A stretch of 64,000 nucleotides of DNA, from assembly GCA_965112735.1 (NCBI GenBank), contig OZ218960.1:3224001-3288000 (forward strand). The letters are read 5' to 3'. The translations under genes and the position numbers were made by a program. How positions within the stretch are numbered: the stretch's first letter is position 1; each line of letters starts with the position of its first letter. The notes beneath the pieces were generated by a model. The model made no database searches. It saw nothing but the letters and a program-made list of their open reading frames with translations, and was not told the origin of the DNA. The DNA comes from Phaeosaccion multiseriatum (lineage: Eukaryota; Ochrophyta, other classes). This document shows, in pieces, positions 1-31,346 of the stretch.

Positions 1-6405
<6,405 letters not shown>

Positions 6406-6412
6406 GGGAGGA

Positions 6413-6976
6413 GGAGACATCTTATTGAGATACGAAGACAGAGTAGGTGCAGCAAGCACAGTGACAGTAAATTAAAAGCAAAAAATAATGTAAGGGAATT
6501 GACAAAGGGAAATTGGGGCACCTCAAGGCTCAAAAGAAGGCTTCGTCACTTTGTTGTCTACGGCATGCTCTGCTGAGCACTACGCGAAGTAGCTTATCAC
6601 AGCCTGAGAAGTGTGTGTGTGGTGGGAGGAGGTAATGGAGAGTGGGAGGGAGGAAGAGGGAACGGTCGATAGAAAGATGTGGAAGGGAGAGCATTGGGTG
6701 GTGGGTAGCGAGTGAGGAGGGCAGTAGGATGAGAGAGAGGGATGACGTGCGAGGAGGGTGTAGTATGGGAGGAAGAGATGGAGTGGAGGGCGGGAGGTGA
6801 GGATGAGGGAGTGGCACCATTAGAGGATGGCGAGGGGAGGGTCAAGGTGTGGGAGCGGTGGTGCTGGGGGTACTTCGCTGGTGTCTATGTGCTGCGCTGT
6901 CTGCGTGTGGTCGACTAACTGTCCGGCCCCTTGTATCTTCTGCCGGTCCTGGGGTGTGTCAAGCTGGCTGGTGCAG
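6413..6976. other. Intergenic spacer sequence downstream of left SMCHD1-like copy
   Basis: No gene seen. An AT-richer stretch follows the stop codon at 6405 and may hold the 3' end. Bases 6600-6850 belong to a dispersed repeat shared in inverted orientation with 35430-35690. Confidence 0.5.
6600..6850 (-). repeat. Dispersed repeat, inverted relative to 35430-35690
   Basis: The reverse complement of this purine-rich block aligns over about 250 bases with 35430-35690, including a shared central block CTCGCACGTCATCCCTCTCT and the same order of short motifs, with small indels. Confidence 0.85.
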
Positions 6977-7129
6977 AAAGGAGGGGTCTGCATTGGCCAC
7001 GGCGCCCCAGTCAAGCTGTGCCGAGTTGACGAGTGTGATAAGCAAGCGAAGGGAGGGATGAACGGGACGTGCTACAGACATGCGCGCATCAGCAGGGAGG
7101 ACGCGAGGAGAGAGGCAGTCGTGCAGTGA
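6977..7129 (+). pseudogene. Fragment of a Cys/His-repeat (WRKY19-like) protein
   Basis: After an AG at 6975-6976, an open frame runs to TGA 7129 and encodes one and a half Cys/His repeat units (GGVCIGHGAPVKLC, then CDKQAKGGMNGTCYRHARI). This matches the third and fourth repeats of the protein at 55692-58031 (GGVCIRHG, then SGMNGMCKRHARI). No upstream exon with the first repeats was found, so it looks like the displaced last exon of a family member. It could also be the end of a gene whose earlier exons are too diverged to see. Confidence 0.5.
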
Positions 7130-7576
7130 AGAAGAATGCGCTCCGTGTGGGGGACGAGGTCCAGCTGCCGAAGCGATTCCGCAGGTGCCATCGAGAGAAT
7201 AGGGGTGCGCTGCTGGCGTCAGTGAGGCTGGAGCGACAGACGTGAGATTCATCATCAGAGAACAGGCTCGCCTGCTGTCGGCCGGACCTGCTGCTTAGCT
7301 ACCTCACTCAGCCAGACTCGCGATTCGCAAACCTCCTGCATGCCCGTCAACCGTACCAGTTCTACACTTAGCCGAGTCTCATTTCGCCACCACTGGTCGC
7401 ATGCTGACCCCTCTATAGGGATGATCTCTCGAGGGGGAGGCGGGCCATGGCGGAGGCCTCTGGAAAATGCTGAGGCCTTCATTTGTTCCCCAGGGGGGGG
7501 GGCACCCAAAAAAGCCTTCCGCTTCCCTTTTACATAGCCCCACAGGGCACGCCCTACAGTCACGACGAAAGAGGAC
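7130..7576. other. Upstream region of exonuclease-like gene A
   Basis: No gene seen. Bases about 7428-7520 resemble the reverse complement of 36265-36365 (GAGGGGGAGGCGG, GAGGCCTCTGG, CTGAGGCCTTCA and a poly-G run in the same order). Confidence 0.5.
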
Positions 7577-10500
7577 ATGATCAATATACATGTTGGGGTG
7601 TTCCTCCTCTTCGCTGGCGGGACTCTAGGCGCGAGACTGGCCTCGTTCATAGCCCCTGCTCCACCCCCTAGCCGGATGCTGAGACTATCCTTCGCAAGGC
7701 GCATTGCCCTCCTCGAGAAGCCACCGCGGGGCTCCCGCAGCCCAGCCTCCCGACTGGCGGGGCAAGCACGCGGCCTTCACCGGCCAGTTGCAAGCCGCAG
7801 AGGTGGAGTCAGGCTGCTGTCCTCCTCTTCCCCAGGAGAAGGAGGGGCGGCCGCGACATCCCACGATCGCTCCTCATCCCTACCCCTCGAAGGTAGCTAC
7901 ACCCGTCCCTTGTTTTCTGAAGCTAGTACTCCTCTTGTTCTTATCACTTTCCGTCTTGGGCTCTTGCTTCGACGGGTGTACAGGGGAGGACCTGATCATC
8001 ATCGACGGTTCGCGCTTGCTCATCCGCGCCTTCTACGCGACTGCCCACCGGCAGAGCGGCAGCCCTTCCAGCCTGTTCAGAGGCCCCATGGCGCCGGTGC
8101 TCAGCTTCTGCACCTTCGTCAATGCGCGCCTGCTCAAGAAAGGAGGGGCAGAGGTGCGTTGCAGCTTTGCTCGGGCAAGTAAGAGCGAGCAAGCATTTGA
8201 AACTGCGCAAGGCAAGGCGTGAGCGTGGGGGAGGAACCTGCTAGCTTCTACTTCCGCCACGCTACGGATACGACTCTCGGGGCATAACTCGACCGCCCTT
8301 GCACCAGAGTACCAACCTCGCTCTCGCCTAACACCCCCTTCACCCTCCCCGCACATCGCGCTGCCTCGCCTGCTGAATCTGACGCTTCGCCATCTGTATC
8401 CACCTATACCCCATCGCTTTTCTCCGCTCCGGTCCTGTCCTCTTCTTTCCTCAGGCAGAGGCCGCTGAAGGGCCCGGCCCGCGCGCCATTGTCGTGTTCG
8501 ACTCTGTCCGGAGGGAGCGCTTCACCCCCCCCGATGAGGAGGCCACCCCCTCCAGAGAGCCCTTCACGGACGACCTCCGGATGCAGTTCCGGGTGGCGCA
8601 GGAGGCCTGCGAGGCGTAAGTGGCTGTATGAGCAACTGCTGTGGCTGTGACTGTGGCTTAGGCGGGGGCTGTGGGTGATGTGCAGATTATGCGGGACCTT
8701 CGCAGCTCTAAGCTTTCTGGTGGGGCACACCTCCAGCCGTAGCTCCTCTGCCGGTACAAGTCGGAAGGCTGCCCCCCCAGATACGTGCCTCCTCCCTATT
8801 CGAGCAAGCCAAGAGGAGACAAGACAGTCTGGGGGTGCCGCTGCCAACCTCCCACCTCCAATGCATAAAGCGCCTGCCTAACAAGCGCTGCCTAACAAGC
8901 GCTGCCTAACAAGCGCTGCCCCAACCTCAATATGACTGCCGCGGTCGATCAGGTACGGACTCCCCTTCTTGGCCACTGATGAGGAGGTGCGTGGACTGGA
9001 GGAGGGAGTGACGGACGTAGTAAGGCAGTGAGGCGGGGTGCTGCTGAGCGGAGTACAGCGGAGCAGCGAAGGAGGAGGGTGGGGTTCGAGGCCGGGAAGG
9101 AGGAGGACGAGGTTCGAAGCAGTGAAGGAAGGAGGGCCACACGTGTGGTTACGTGTCAGGAGTCAGACAATGCAGCCCGCCACCCACCAGAGTCACTCTG
9201 CTTGGCCTCTCCTCTCGACACCTACCCATTCCCTCCTTTCGACACCTACCCACTCCCCACCCTTCGTGACCGTCACCCCCTTCGCTCCCTCCTGACCTCC
9301 CTCGTCAGGGGCCCGGCTGGCACGGCGAGGACATCATTGCCACCCTCGCGGCGGAGGCAGAGGCACAGGGTGCTCGACGAGTGGTGGTGGTGAGCGATGA
9401 TCACAAACACCTTGCGCAGATCGTCACGGCCACGGTCCGCCTGCAGCAGCCGCACTTCGGTCAGTGGAGGTGTTGGGTGGGTGGGTTGGGTCGGTCCGTG
9501 AGTGAGTGGTTCTGCGGCATTTTCGTGGTGGCTGCTTTGTGCCTGCCTGTGTGCGTATCTACATGTGTGTGTGTGTGTGTGTGTGTGCGGGCGTGCGTCC
9601 CTCTCACACCCTATGTATATATGGCTGTGTCTGTATGACCAACGGCTGTACGACCAGGTGCTCCCCTGATAGGCCCGGGCGAGGTGTTCTCGAAGTGGGG
9701 AGTGCACCCCGAGCAGATGAGTGACCTCCTCGCTCTCGTTGGGGACCCCGCCAGTGGCATCCCCGGCGTGGCGGGCATCGGCAAGGTGAACGCGGCACGG
9801 CTTGTGCACAAGTACGACTCTGTGGACGCCGTCCCACCCCTCAAGCTCACCAAGAAACTCGCACCACTCGGGGAGAACGAAACCAAGGTGGGTGTAGTAT
9901 GTCAATGGGTGGGGTGCAGTGGGTGTGGTGAGTATAGTATGTCAATGGGTGGGAGGCAGTGGGTGTGGTGGGTATAGTATGTCAATGGGTGGGAGGCAGT
10001 GGGTGTGGTGGGTACAGTATGTCAATGGGTGGGAGGCAGTGGGTGTGGTGGGTATAGTATGTCAATGGGTGGGAGGCAGTGGGTGTGGTGGGTATAGTAT
10101 GTCAATGGGTGGGAGGCAGTGGGTGTGGTAGGTGCGATGGGGTGCTATGGGTTCGGCAACACTTGGAAGGGTTGACTCGACTCGAGTGTGTTGTGTGTGA
10201 AGGGTTGGCTCGACTCGAGCAAAGTCTCTCCACCGAGGCCCACAATCACACGCCCAGTCACCGGCACGGGCCTCGCTCGGCCCCTGCTGCTCAGCTCGCT
10301 TTCGCTCAGAGCGCGCCACGCGCCATAAGGACGTAGGGACATCGGTGGATCGGCGGCTGTCATGTGCATGTGCGGGAGCGCATTCTTTGGTAGAATGCAT
10401 TCTTTGTCCCATCGCGATGTCATGTTACGTGACGTGACCAAAGCCACAGGCCAATGATCATTGTCATTGCCCTTGTCGTTCTCCGATTGCCTCTCTCTCT

Positions 10501-11102
10501 CCCTCGGCCACTCCCTCGCTCGCGTGCCACCCATCAGAGGCTTGTGAAGCTCTGGAAGAACGCGATCACGCTGAGGCAGAACCTCGAGGTACGATACGCT
10601 ACAGGCTCACAGGCTGCGGATCACCAACACGAATGAGCCGTACGTAATCCCTTTGTCCCTCCCCCCTTTCTACCCACTCACTCGGTACCCACTCACTCGG
10701 TACCCACTCACTCGGCACCCACTCACTGGGTACCCACTCATTCGGTACCCACTCACTGGGTTCGCGCCCACAAAGCTTCCCTTCCCTGTGGAGGACGTGC
10801 CCTCGTACCAAGTGAGTGTGAAGTCGTGGGGTCGGAGGAGGTCTGGCAAGTCGTGTAGAGTAGCGGTTATACCCTGAGGGCCCCGCTGCAGCCTGCCTCT
10901 CACTACGCCCGTGCAGATGACCTCTGCAATGTTGATGCTGCTCCTCCCCGTCCTCCTCGTCCTCCTCGTCCCTCTTCCCCTCCCCCTCCAGTTGCAAGAT
11001 GAAGCTTCGCTCCTGTCCTTCTTGGAGCGGTACGGCTTGGAGGACTTGCAAATCAAGACCCGCGGCCTCCTCTCCAGCCTGAGGCATGAGGCGCAGTCGT
11101 GA
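7577..11102 (+). CDS. Plastid-type 5'-3' exonuclease-like protein A (catalytically eroded paralogue)
   Basis: Nine exons in frame: 7577-7892, 7984-8153, 8455-8615, 8953-8986, 9309-9459, 9658-9887, 10538-10588, 10776-10811, 10992-11102; 419 residues. Most exon phases and the last small exons match the paralogue at 31347-35105. The N-terminus is hydrophobic, followed by LASFIAPA, which resembles an ASAF-type plastid signal cleavage site. The 5'-3' exonuclease (PolI N-terminal, FEN-like) fold is recognisable: IDGSRLLIRAFYA (D113), VVFD, and a helix-hairpin-helix segment IPGVAGIGK. Key acids are changed: E-A-D-D is H-G-E-D (232-235), D-K-D is disturbed (SDDHKH, 256-261), and G-D-x-x-D-N reads GDPASG. 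Likely a pseudo-enzyme or DNA-binding derivative. The open frame and conserved splice phases argue against a dead pseudogene. Confidence 0.8.
9888..10140 (+). repeat. 40-bp minisatellite, six copies, in intron 6 of exonuclease-like gene A
   Basis: Units start every 40 bases (GTCAATGGGTGGGAGGCAGT recurs at 9901, 9941, 9981, 10021, 10061, 10101), beginning directly after the donor site at 9888. The period is not a multiple of three, so a frame change occurs at each unit. Confidence 0.95.
10676..10765 (+). repeat. 15-bp tandem repeat in intron 7 of exonuclease-like gene A
   Basis: Six near-copies of a unit based on CACTCACTCGGTACC lie just before the acceptor of the 36-base exon at 10776. Confidence 0.9.
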
Positions 11103-11205
11103 GGAGTGAGGAGACACCGGCCTACAGACCCCTCCCCGGGGAGGGCGGAGGGAGGGGGGGAGGGAGGGAGGTGAGGCCATGCGCTGCTGTCCAACTCAAG
11201 GAACG

Positions 11206-11211
11206 AATAAA
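11206..11211 (+). promoter_or_regulatory. Candidate poly(A) signal AATAAA for exonuclease-like gene A
   Basis: AATAAA lies about 104 bases after the stop codon at 11102. Position and sequence fit; use is untested. Confidence 0.4.
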
Positions 11212-11483
11212 AGAAGGAAAGGGCCCACTATTGTCTCGCTCCTCCACCCAGTGCTGTCTGTGGATGTTTTCAATGTAAAGTTCATACAAAATATCATTTG
11301 TAAATTAATAATTAAATCATAAGACCCAAAACAAACAAATGGACACTTTTATCTTACAGCAGCACAGACGCTCTCCTCACGGACTCAGCTTGGGCAATCG
11401 AGATGAAGATGATGACGGCCCAGTTACTGCCCCCCCCCCCCAAGCTTCTGTACACAGCCCCCCCCCCCACAACACAACACATA

Positions 11484-11539
<56 letters not shown>

Positions 11540-11690
11540 CGCATGGGAGTGTTCATTTCGCCGTTACACTCACGCGCCCATTCTGCGCATCACCTCTCCG
11601 CTCCCTTTGTGATGGCTATGACACTGACACTCAAAGGTCCGTTTCTGTACATCACACTGAAACGCACACGTTTGCTTCTGTAAATCACAC
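11212..11690. other. Intergenic region between convergent genes, with (CA)n tract
   Basis: No gene seen. An AT-rich stretch occupies about 11255-11340, and a CA microsatellite 11487-11539. The region separates the 3' ends of exonuclease-like gene A (+) and the hydrolase (-). Confidence 0.6.
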
Positions 11691-14051
11691 TCATACGTCC
11701 GCTCTGTCATGGCCAAAGTCGTCAACGTGTCTGATGAAGCGCGTGAGCTCTGTGGGCAGCCAGCGGTCCTCCCTCCTCTTTCTCCCTCCTCCTCCCCCTC
11801 CGCCCCCCCCTCCTTCCGCGGCCGGCACCGAGGAGGCGAAGGACGGCAGTTTCAATTTCGGTCCCTGAAACTGAAAGGACGACAAGAAGCCGCAGTGCCC
11901 CCCCCGCTGGTGCACCACCACCTTGACGGGCGCCGCCAGCACGTGCTCGGGCTCTGTGGGCAGCGTGGACCCCTCGATGAAGGGGTCATCAAGCGCGTTG
12001 ACGGTGAGCAGCGGCACCCTTACCCGGCTGAGGTAATTGCGACTGTCAACTTCGTCATAATACCTGTCTACGCTCTCAAAGCCGAAGAGCTCCGCAATCA
12101 TGGTGGAGAAGGCGCGAAAGGAGCGTATCCTTTGGACGGCCCCCGGCCCGTCTGCACTGTGCGAGGGATGCATGTTGAAGTGTGCGAGAGCCTTGGCCCG
12201 CAGCAGGCGGAGGAAGAGCGGCACGTAGACGTGCCTACCGAGCCTGCTGCCTGCGAGCTTGGCATCCCCCCCTGCGGGGTTGAAGGGCACGCAGGCCACC
12301 GCCGCCCCGTGTACATTGAGTTCTTCGCGGGCCCTCTCTCCCTGCTCGCCGAGCAGCTTGATGACCACGTTTGCGCCGAGACTGACAAGACCACAGAGGA
12401 GTTGAGTGGAGTGAAGCGGTGGGTTCGAGGGGGGGAGGGTGATGGGGGATAGAGAGAGGGTAATAAGGGTAACGGTAAGGGAAAGGAGCGTAGTTGGTAG
12501 CCAGGGGAGGCGCCTGCCCATGCCGCGTCATCCCGTGCGTGTACGACGCGGGGGGGGCAGCTGCGCCGTGAGGTAAGAATAAGGCAAGGACGGGACCAAG
12601 AGCGAGAGCAGCTGCAAGCAAGGACCGGACAAACAAAGAAGCTGCAAGCATGCTCTTCGCCCCTCTGCACACACACACACACAGGCACACACACAAAACA
12701 CTTAACGCACGCACGCACGCACGCACGCACGCACCTGAAGCCGGAGAGGAAGACCTTGTCCCACTTGCCCGGGAAGCGCCTCTGCAGCTGCTCCAGCACG
12801 AACAGCAGGTCCTCCGTGAAGCCCAGATGGTACCCGAGGGGGGTCTGAGGTAGCTCAGCCTCCGAGCCGCTGTCGGAGCAGCCGCGGAAGTTTGGAGCCA
12901 ACACATCGTATCCGTGCTTGGAGAAGACGGTGGAGAAGCGCTGCGTTGAAACCGCTGTCAGGCCAGGAAGGGCGGGTTGGCGACGGGGATGGAGGGAGGG
13001 GGAAGAAGAGAGAAGGTGAGCAGCGAAACAGGCAAGAGAAGGCCAAGAAAGGGCACTCCCATGCCTCTTGCACCCTCGTCTGTCTGGCTCTGTCTGGCTC
13101 TGTCTGGCTCTGTCTGGCTCTGTCTGGCTCTGTCTGGCTCTGTCTGACTCTTGTCCAGCTCTGCCCAGCTCTGTCGAGCTCTGTCTGGCTCTGACTGCTC
13201 GCCCACCCCATCGGCTGCTGTGCCATTACGCACCAACGGCTCGGATCTCTTTTCCATCCGTCCTTCGCTGCTCACTTACTCACTCACTCACTCTGCCACT
13301 CACTCACTCACCTCACCCACTCATTCACTCCTCCACTCACCCACTCACCCACTCACTGACTCACTCACTCACTCACTCACTCCCTTCCTGAGTCACTCAC
13401 TTACTCACTCACTTCCTCTTTCACTCACTCACTCACTTCCTCTTTCACTCACTCACTCGCTCACTCCCTTCCTCACTCATTCACTCACTCACTCCCTCAC
13501 TCACATGTGCTGGCGGATTCGAGTCCATGCATGACAATGACGAGCTTCCTGCCAGAGCCCGGGAAGTCCCTCTCAAGCTCGAAGGCCTCCGTCATGGGCT
13601 CACCGAAAGGCTCCTCCTCCTCCTCCTCCTCCTCCTCCTCCTCCTCGACTGAGGCAGTGGCAGAGGAATCCTGCCCCCCGCCGACCTTCCCCTCCAAGCT
13701 CTCCGTTTGGAGCAAAGCCGCCAGAAGCTCTTCATGCAAGGCCGCCGTGTCGGTGTTACCTCTCTCCTCCACTTGACCCGCCGCTTCCCTCTCCCAAGCC
13801 CCTTCACCGCAGCTGCTCACACCCCCGCCACACTCCTCCCCCTGCTGTCCCTCCTGCCCCTGCTGTCCCTCCTGCCCCTGCTCTTGTCCCTCCTGCCCCT
13901 GCTCTTGTCCCTCCTGCCCCTGCTCTTGTCCCTCCTGCCCCTGCTGCTGCGCCTCTTGCCTGAGGAGGGCGGTGTCCTCGGCCTGCAGCCCCGGGGGGGG
14001 ACTCTGTGCGGGCAGCCAGTCCAGGTAGATCCAGTCTCCGTCTGTGCAGGG

Positions 14052-14086
<35 letters not shown>

Positions 14087-14840
14087 ATTGAGATACATGC
14101 ACAGGGTCACGTGAGGGCTGTGAAAGCTTGTCTTGTTGCCTCCCTCCGCCCCATCCCCGCCCAAAGCAAAGGGGAAACAAACGAATACCCAACAAGTGCT
14201 GAAGTAACCTCCACCTTGCCCTGGGTAAGCAGTGGCAGGCAGTTGGGCGCGGCCTCACCGCCTCACCTGGGGCTTTGACCTTCATCCTCCGATACCCGAT
14301 GGGGGCGCCGCTCCCCCTCAGCATCTTCTCGTAGTCCCCCGCTCCGAGCAGCGTCTGCACATGGGGACTACGGGCCCACAGAGGCGCCGTGTAGGAGGAG
14401 GGCTCGAAGTTCTGCACGAGCTGCTGCTGCTGCTCCAGCGAGGGGGACAGGGGAGGGCCGTGGTGAGGCGGGAGGGCCCGCTTGTTGGCGACGCCGGTCA
14501 GAGAGGAGAGAATCACCACCCCCAGCATCGACGACAGACCGGCGCCGTTTACCGTCGCGGCCGAGAGTACCGGTCCCAAGGCTGCTGCTGCTGTGGCCAG
14601 TGGTGTTCCCTGCGCCCTTGATGCCGCCCACGCCGATTGCGACCTTCGTCGCCACAGCTCGGCACCCGTCTGCCCCAAAGTCAGACAGGGGGGGAAGTGC
14701 GCCGTTTCCAGAGACCCTCCTCCCGAGGAAAAATACGTTCGCGCCTGGCCCAAGAGCAGCGCCAACAGGGCAGCAGCTACCACCAGAACCAGGGTGACTG
14801 TGGCCAGGGTGTTGGCAAGCGAAAGCCACCTCCTCCTCAT
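11691..14840 (-). CDS. EMB8/YheT-type alpha/beta hydrolase with N-terminal membrane anchor
   Basis: Four exons in frame: 14840-14267, 14041-13505, 12954-12735, 12381-11691; 673 residues from ATG 14840. The start was chosen because it gives an Arg-rich N-terminus then one hydrophobic helix (about residues 8-30). In-frame ATGs at 15119 or 15335 would lengthen it. Family motifs in order: SPHVQTLLG, DGDWIYLDWLP, HGLESAST, NFRGCSDSG, nucleophile elbow GFSLGAN (Ser about 444, codon split by an intron), NALDDPF (Asp about 575), GGHCGF (His about 605). The catalytic triad is therefore complete. Relatives are EMB8, YheT and ABHD1/2/3, serine hydrolases acting on lipid or ester substrates; the substrate here is unknown. 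Low-complexity inserts: Gln/Glu/Gly repeats coded at 13840-13960, polyGlu at 13611-13650, polyGly near 11790. Confidence 0.85.
13078..13502 (+). repeat. Tandem repeats in a hydrolase intron
   Basis: A 10-bp repeat (TCTGGCTCTG) spans about 13078-13190 and a degenerate CACT repeat about 13270-13502, filling most of intron 12955-13504. Confidence 0.85.
13840..13960 (-). repeat. Coding minisatellite in the hydrolase gene
   Basis: Repeats of CTCCTGCCCCTGCTCTTGTC (+ strand) encode a Gly/Gln/Glu-rich insert between the early motif block and the nucleophile region of the hydrolase. Confidence 0.85.
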
Positions 14841-15615
14841 CGACAGGTTTTGCGGTATGACCGACAGGTGCTTGCGCACAGCAGCCAGGATTCCTCGTAC
14901 CCAGTCCTCCGCGACTCTCTCCCTCCTCCTCGTCGCCTCCTCACCCCCCTCCCCGTCGTCACAGCTCACGCGGGTGAAATAACGTCCTTCCAGTTGGGCG
15001 ACAGCGTTTGGCCGCTGCCGGGTCCTATTCAGGACCCAACCACCACCCCTCCCGGTGAGGCAGTTCCTACTGCTATACAGACCCTCTCCCTGCTGTCCCG
15101 GCCGCTGTTGCTCCGCCATGTCCTGCTGCTGCTGTGCGCAGGCCTTCACTCCCCTCCCCCCCCCTTTCTCATCTCTTTCTCCTTCGCTGTGGGAGCCACT
15201 TCTACTTCTCCTCCTCGTCCGCCTCTTCCTCACACTCTCACGAGAGCCAGGGGATTGGGTGCACATCACTCCCTCTCTCCAACCTCTCTTTCTCTTGTGT
15301 TTTCGTGTTTGGAAGAAAACGTGTTGGCGGGTCAAATTCTCAAATTTGAATATCGAGCGACTTCAAATGTAGAGGTATCTATTCGAATGTCGGGCCCGAC
15401 TTTTGTTCGAATTTGGTCTCCCCCTTGGGGCAGGTGGACAAGCTTGTATATATGGGGCACAATCAAGTACAGGGTCGCCCCATTCGGGCCAGCAATTGGG
15501 CGGGGGTCTAATAAACTGAAACTGAAACTTGGCTTGCAGGGGAGCCCTCAGAAAGAAAACATGGCACCAGCGAGCGGCGAGCCAGCATGCTCTCTGCTCA
15601 CAAAATCTCTTCTTT
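14841..15615. other. Hydrolase upstream region and spacer edge
   Basis: The hydrolase frame stays open upstream to 15335, so part may be coding or 5' UTR. Bases 15346-15615 look non-coding and AT-richer, with a run AACTGAAACTGAAAC near 15518. The right arm of the inverted repeat starts at about 15616. Confidence 0.45.
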
Positions 15616-30955
<15,340 letters not shown>

Positions 30956-31346
30956 GGTGAAGTGGGGTTATATATTTGTAAGTAAAGCAATCGGTCTGGC
31001 TAATCTACAGCTTCTAACACTTTGTCAGCGAGCAGAAACTCAGCCCAGATAAAACATTACTCCTCTATTTCAAGTCCCCTTTCTCTACACTGCTAAGTTC
31101 AGCTCCATGAAGGCATTAATCACTACAAGAACTGTATCATACTCAGCACAGATGGCAATAGATGTCGGCATTCACAGATCCCATTCTCGTGTTGTAGTCT
31201 GCTTTCCAGCTGCCTCTTTGTCTCTTTGAAGTATCTTCTCTTCGATAGAAACAGCTACAGCGACAGCCAGTGGGATCAGCAGAACTGAGCCTCGGTGTAT
31301 CCCACAGAATCCTTCTCTCCGTGTTTGTAGCCAGGAGGAATAACAT
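30956..31346. promoter_or_regulatory. Divergent promoter region of the SMCHD1-like gene and exonuclease gene B
   Basis: 391 bases separate ATG 30955 (-) from ATG 31347 (+). The stretch is AT-richer than its surroundings (about 30961-31140) and has no gene. A shared bidirectional promoter is an inference from spacing. Confidence 0.5.
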
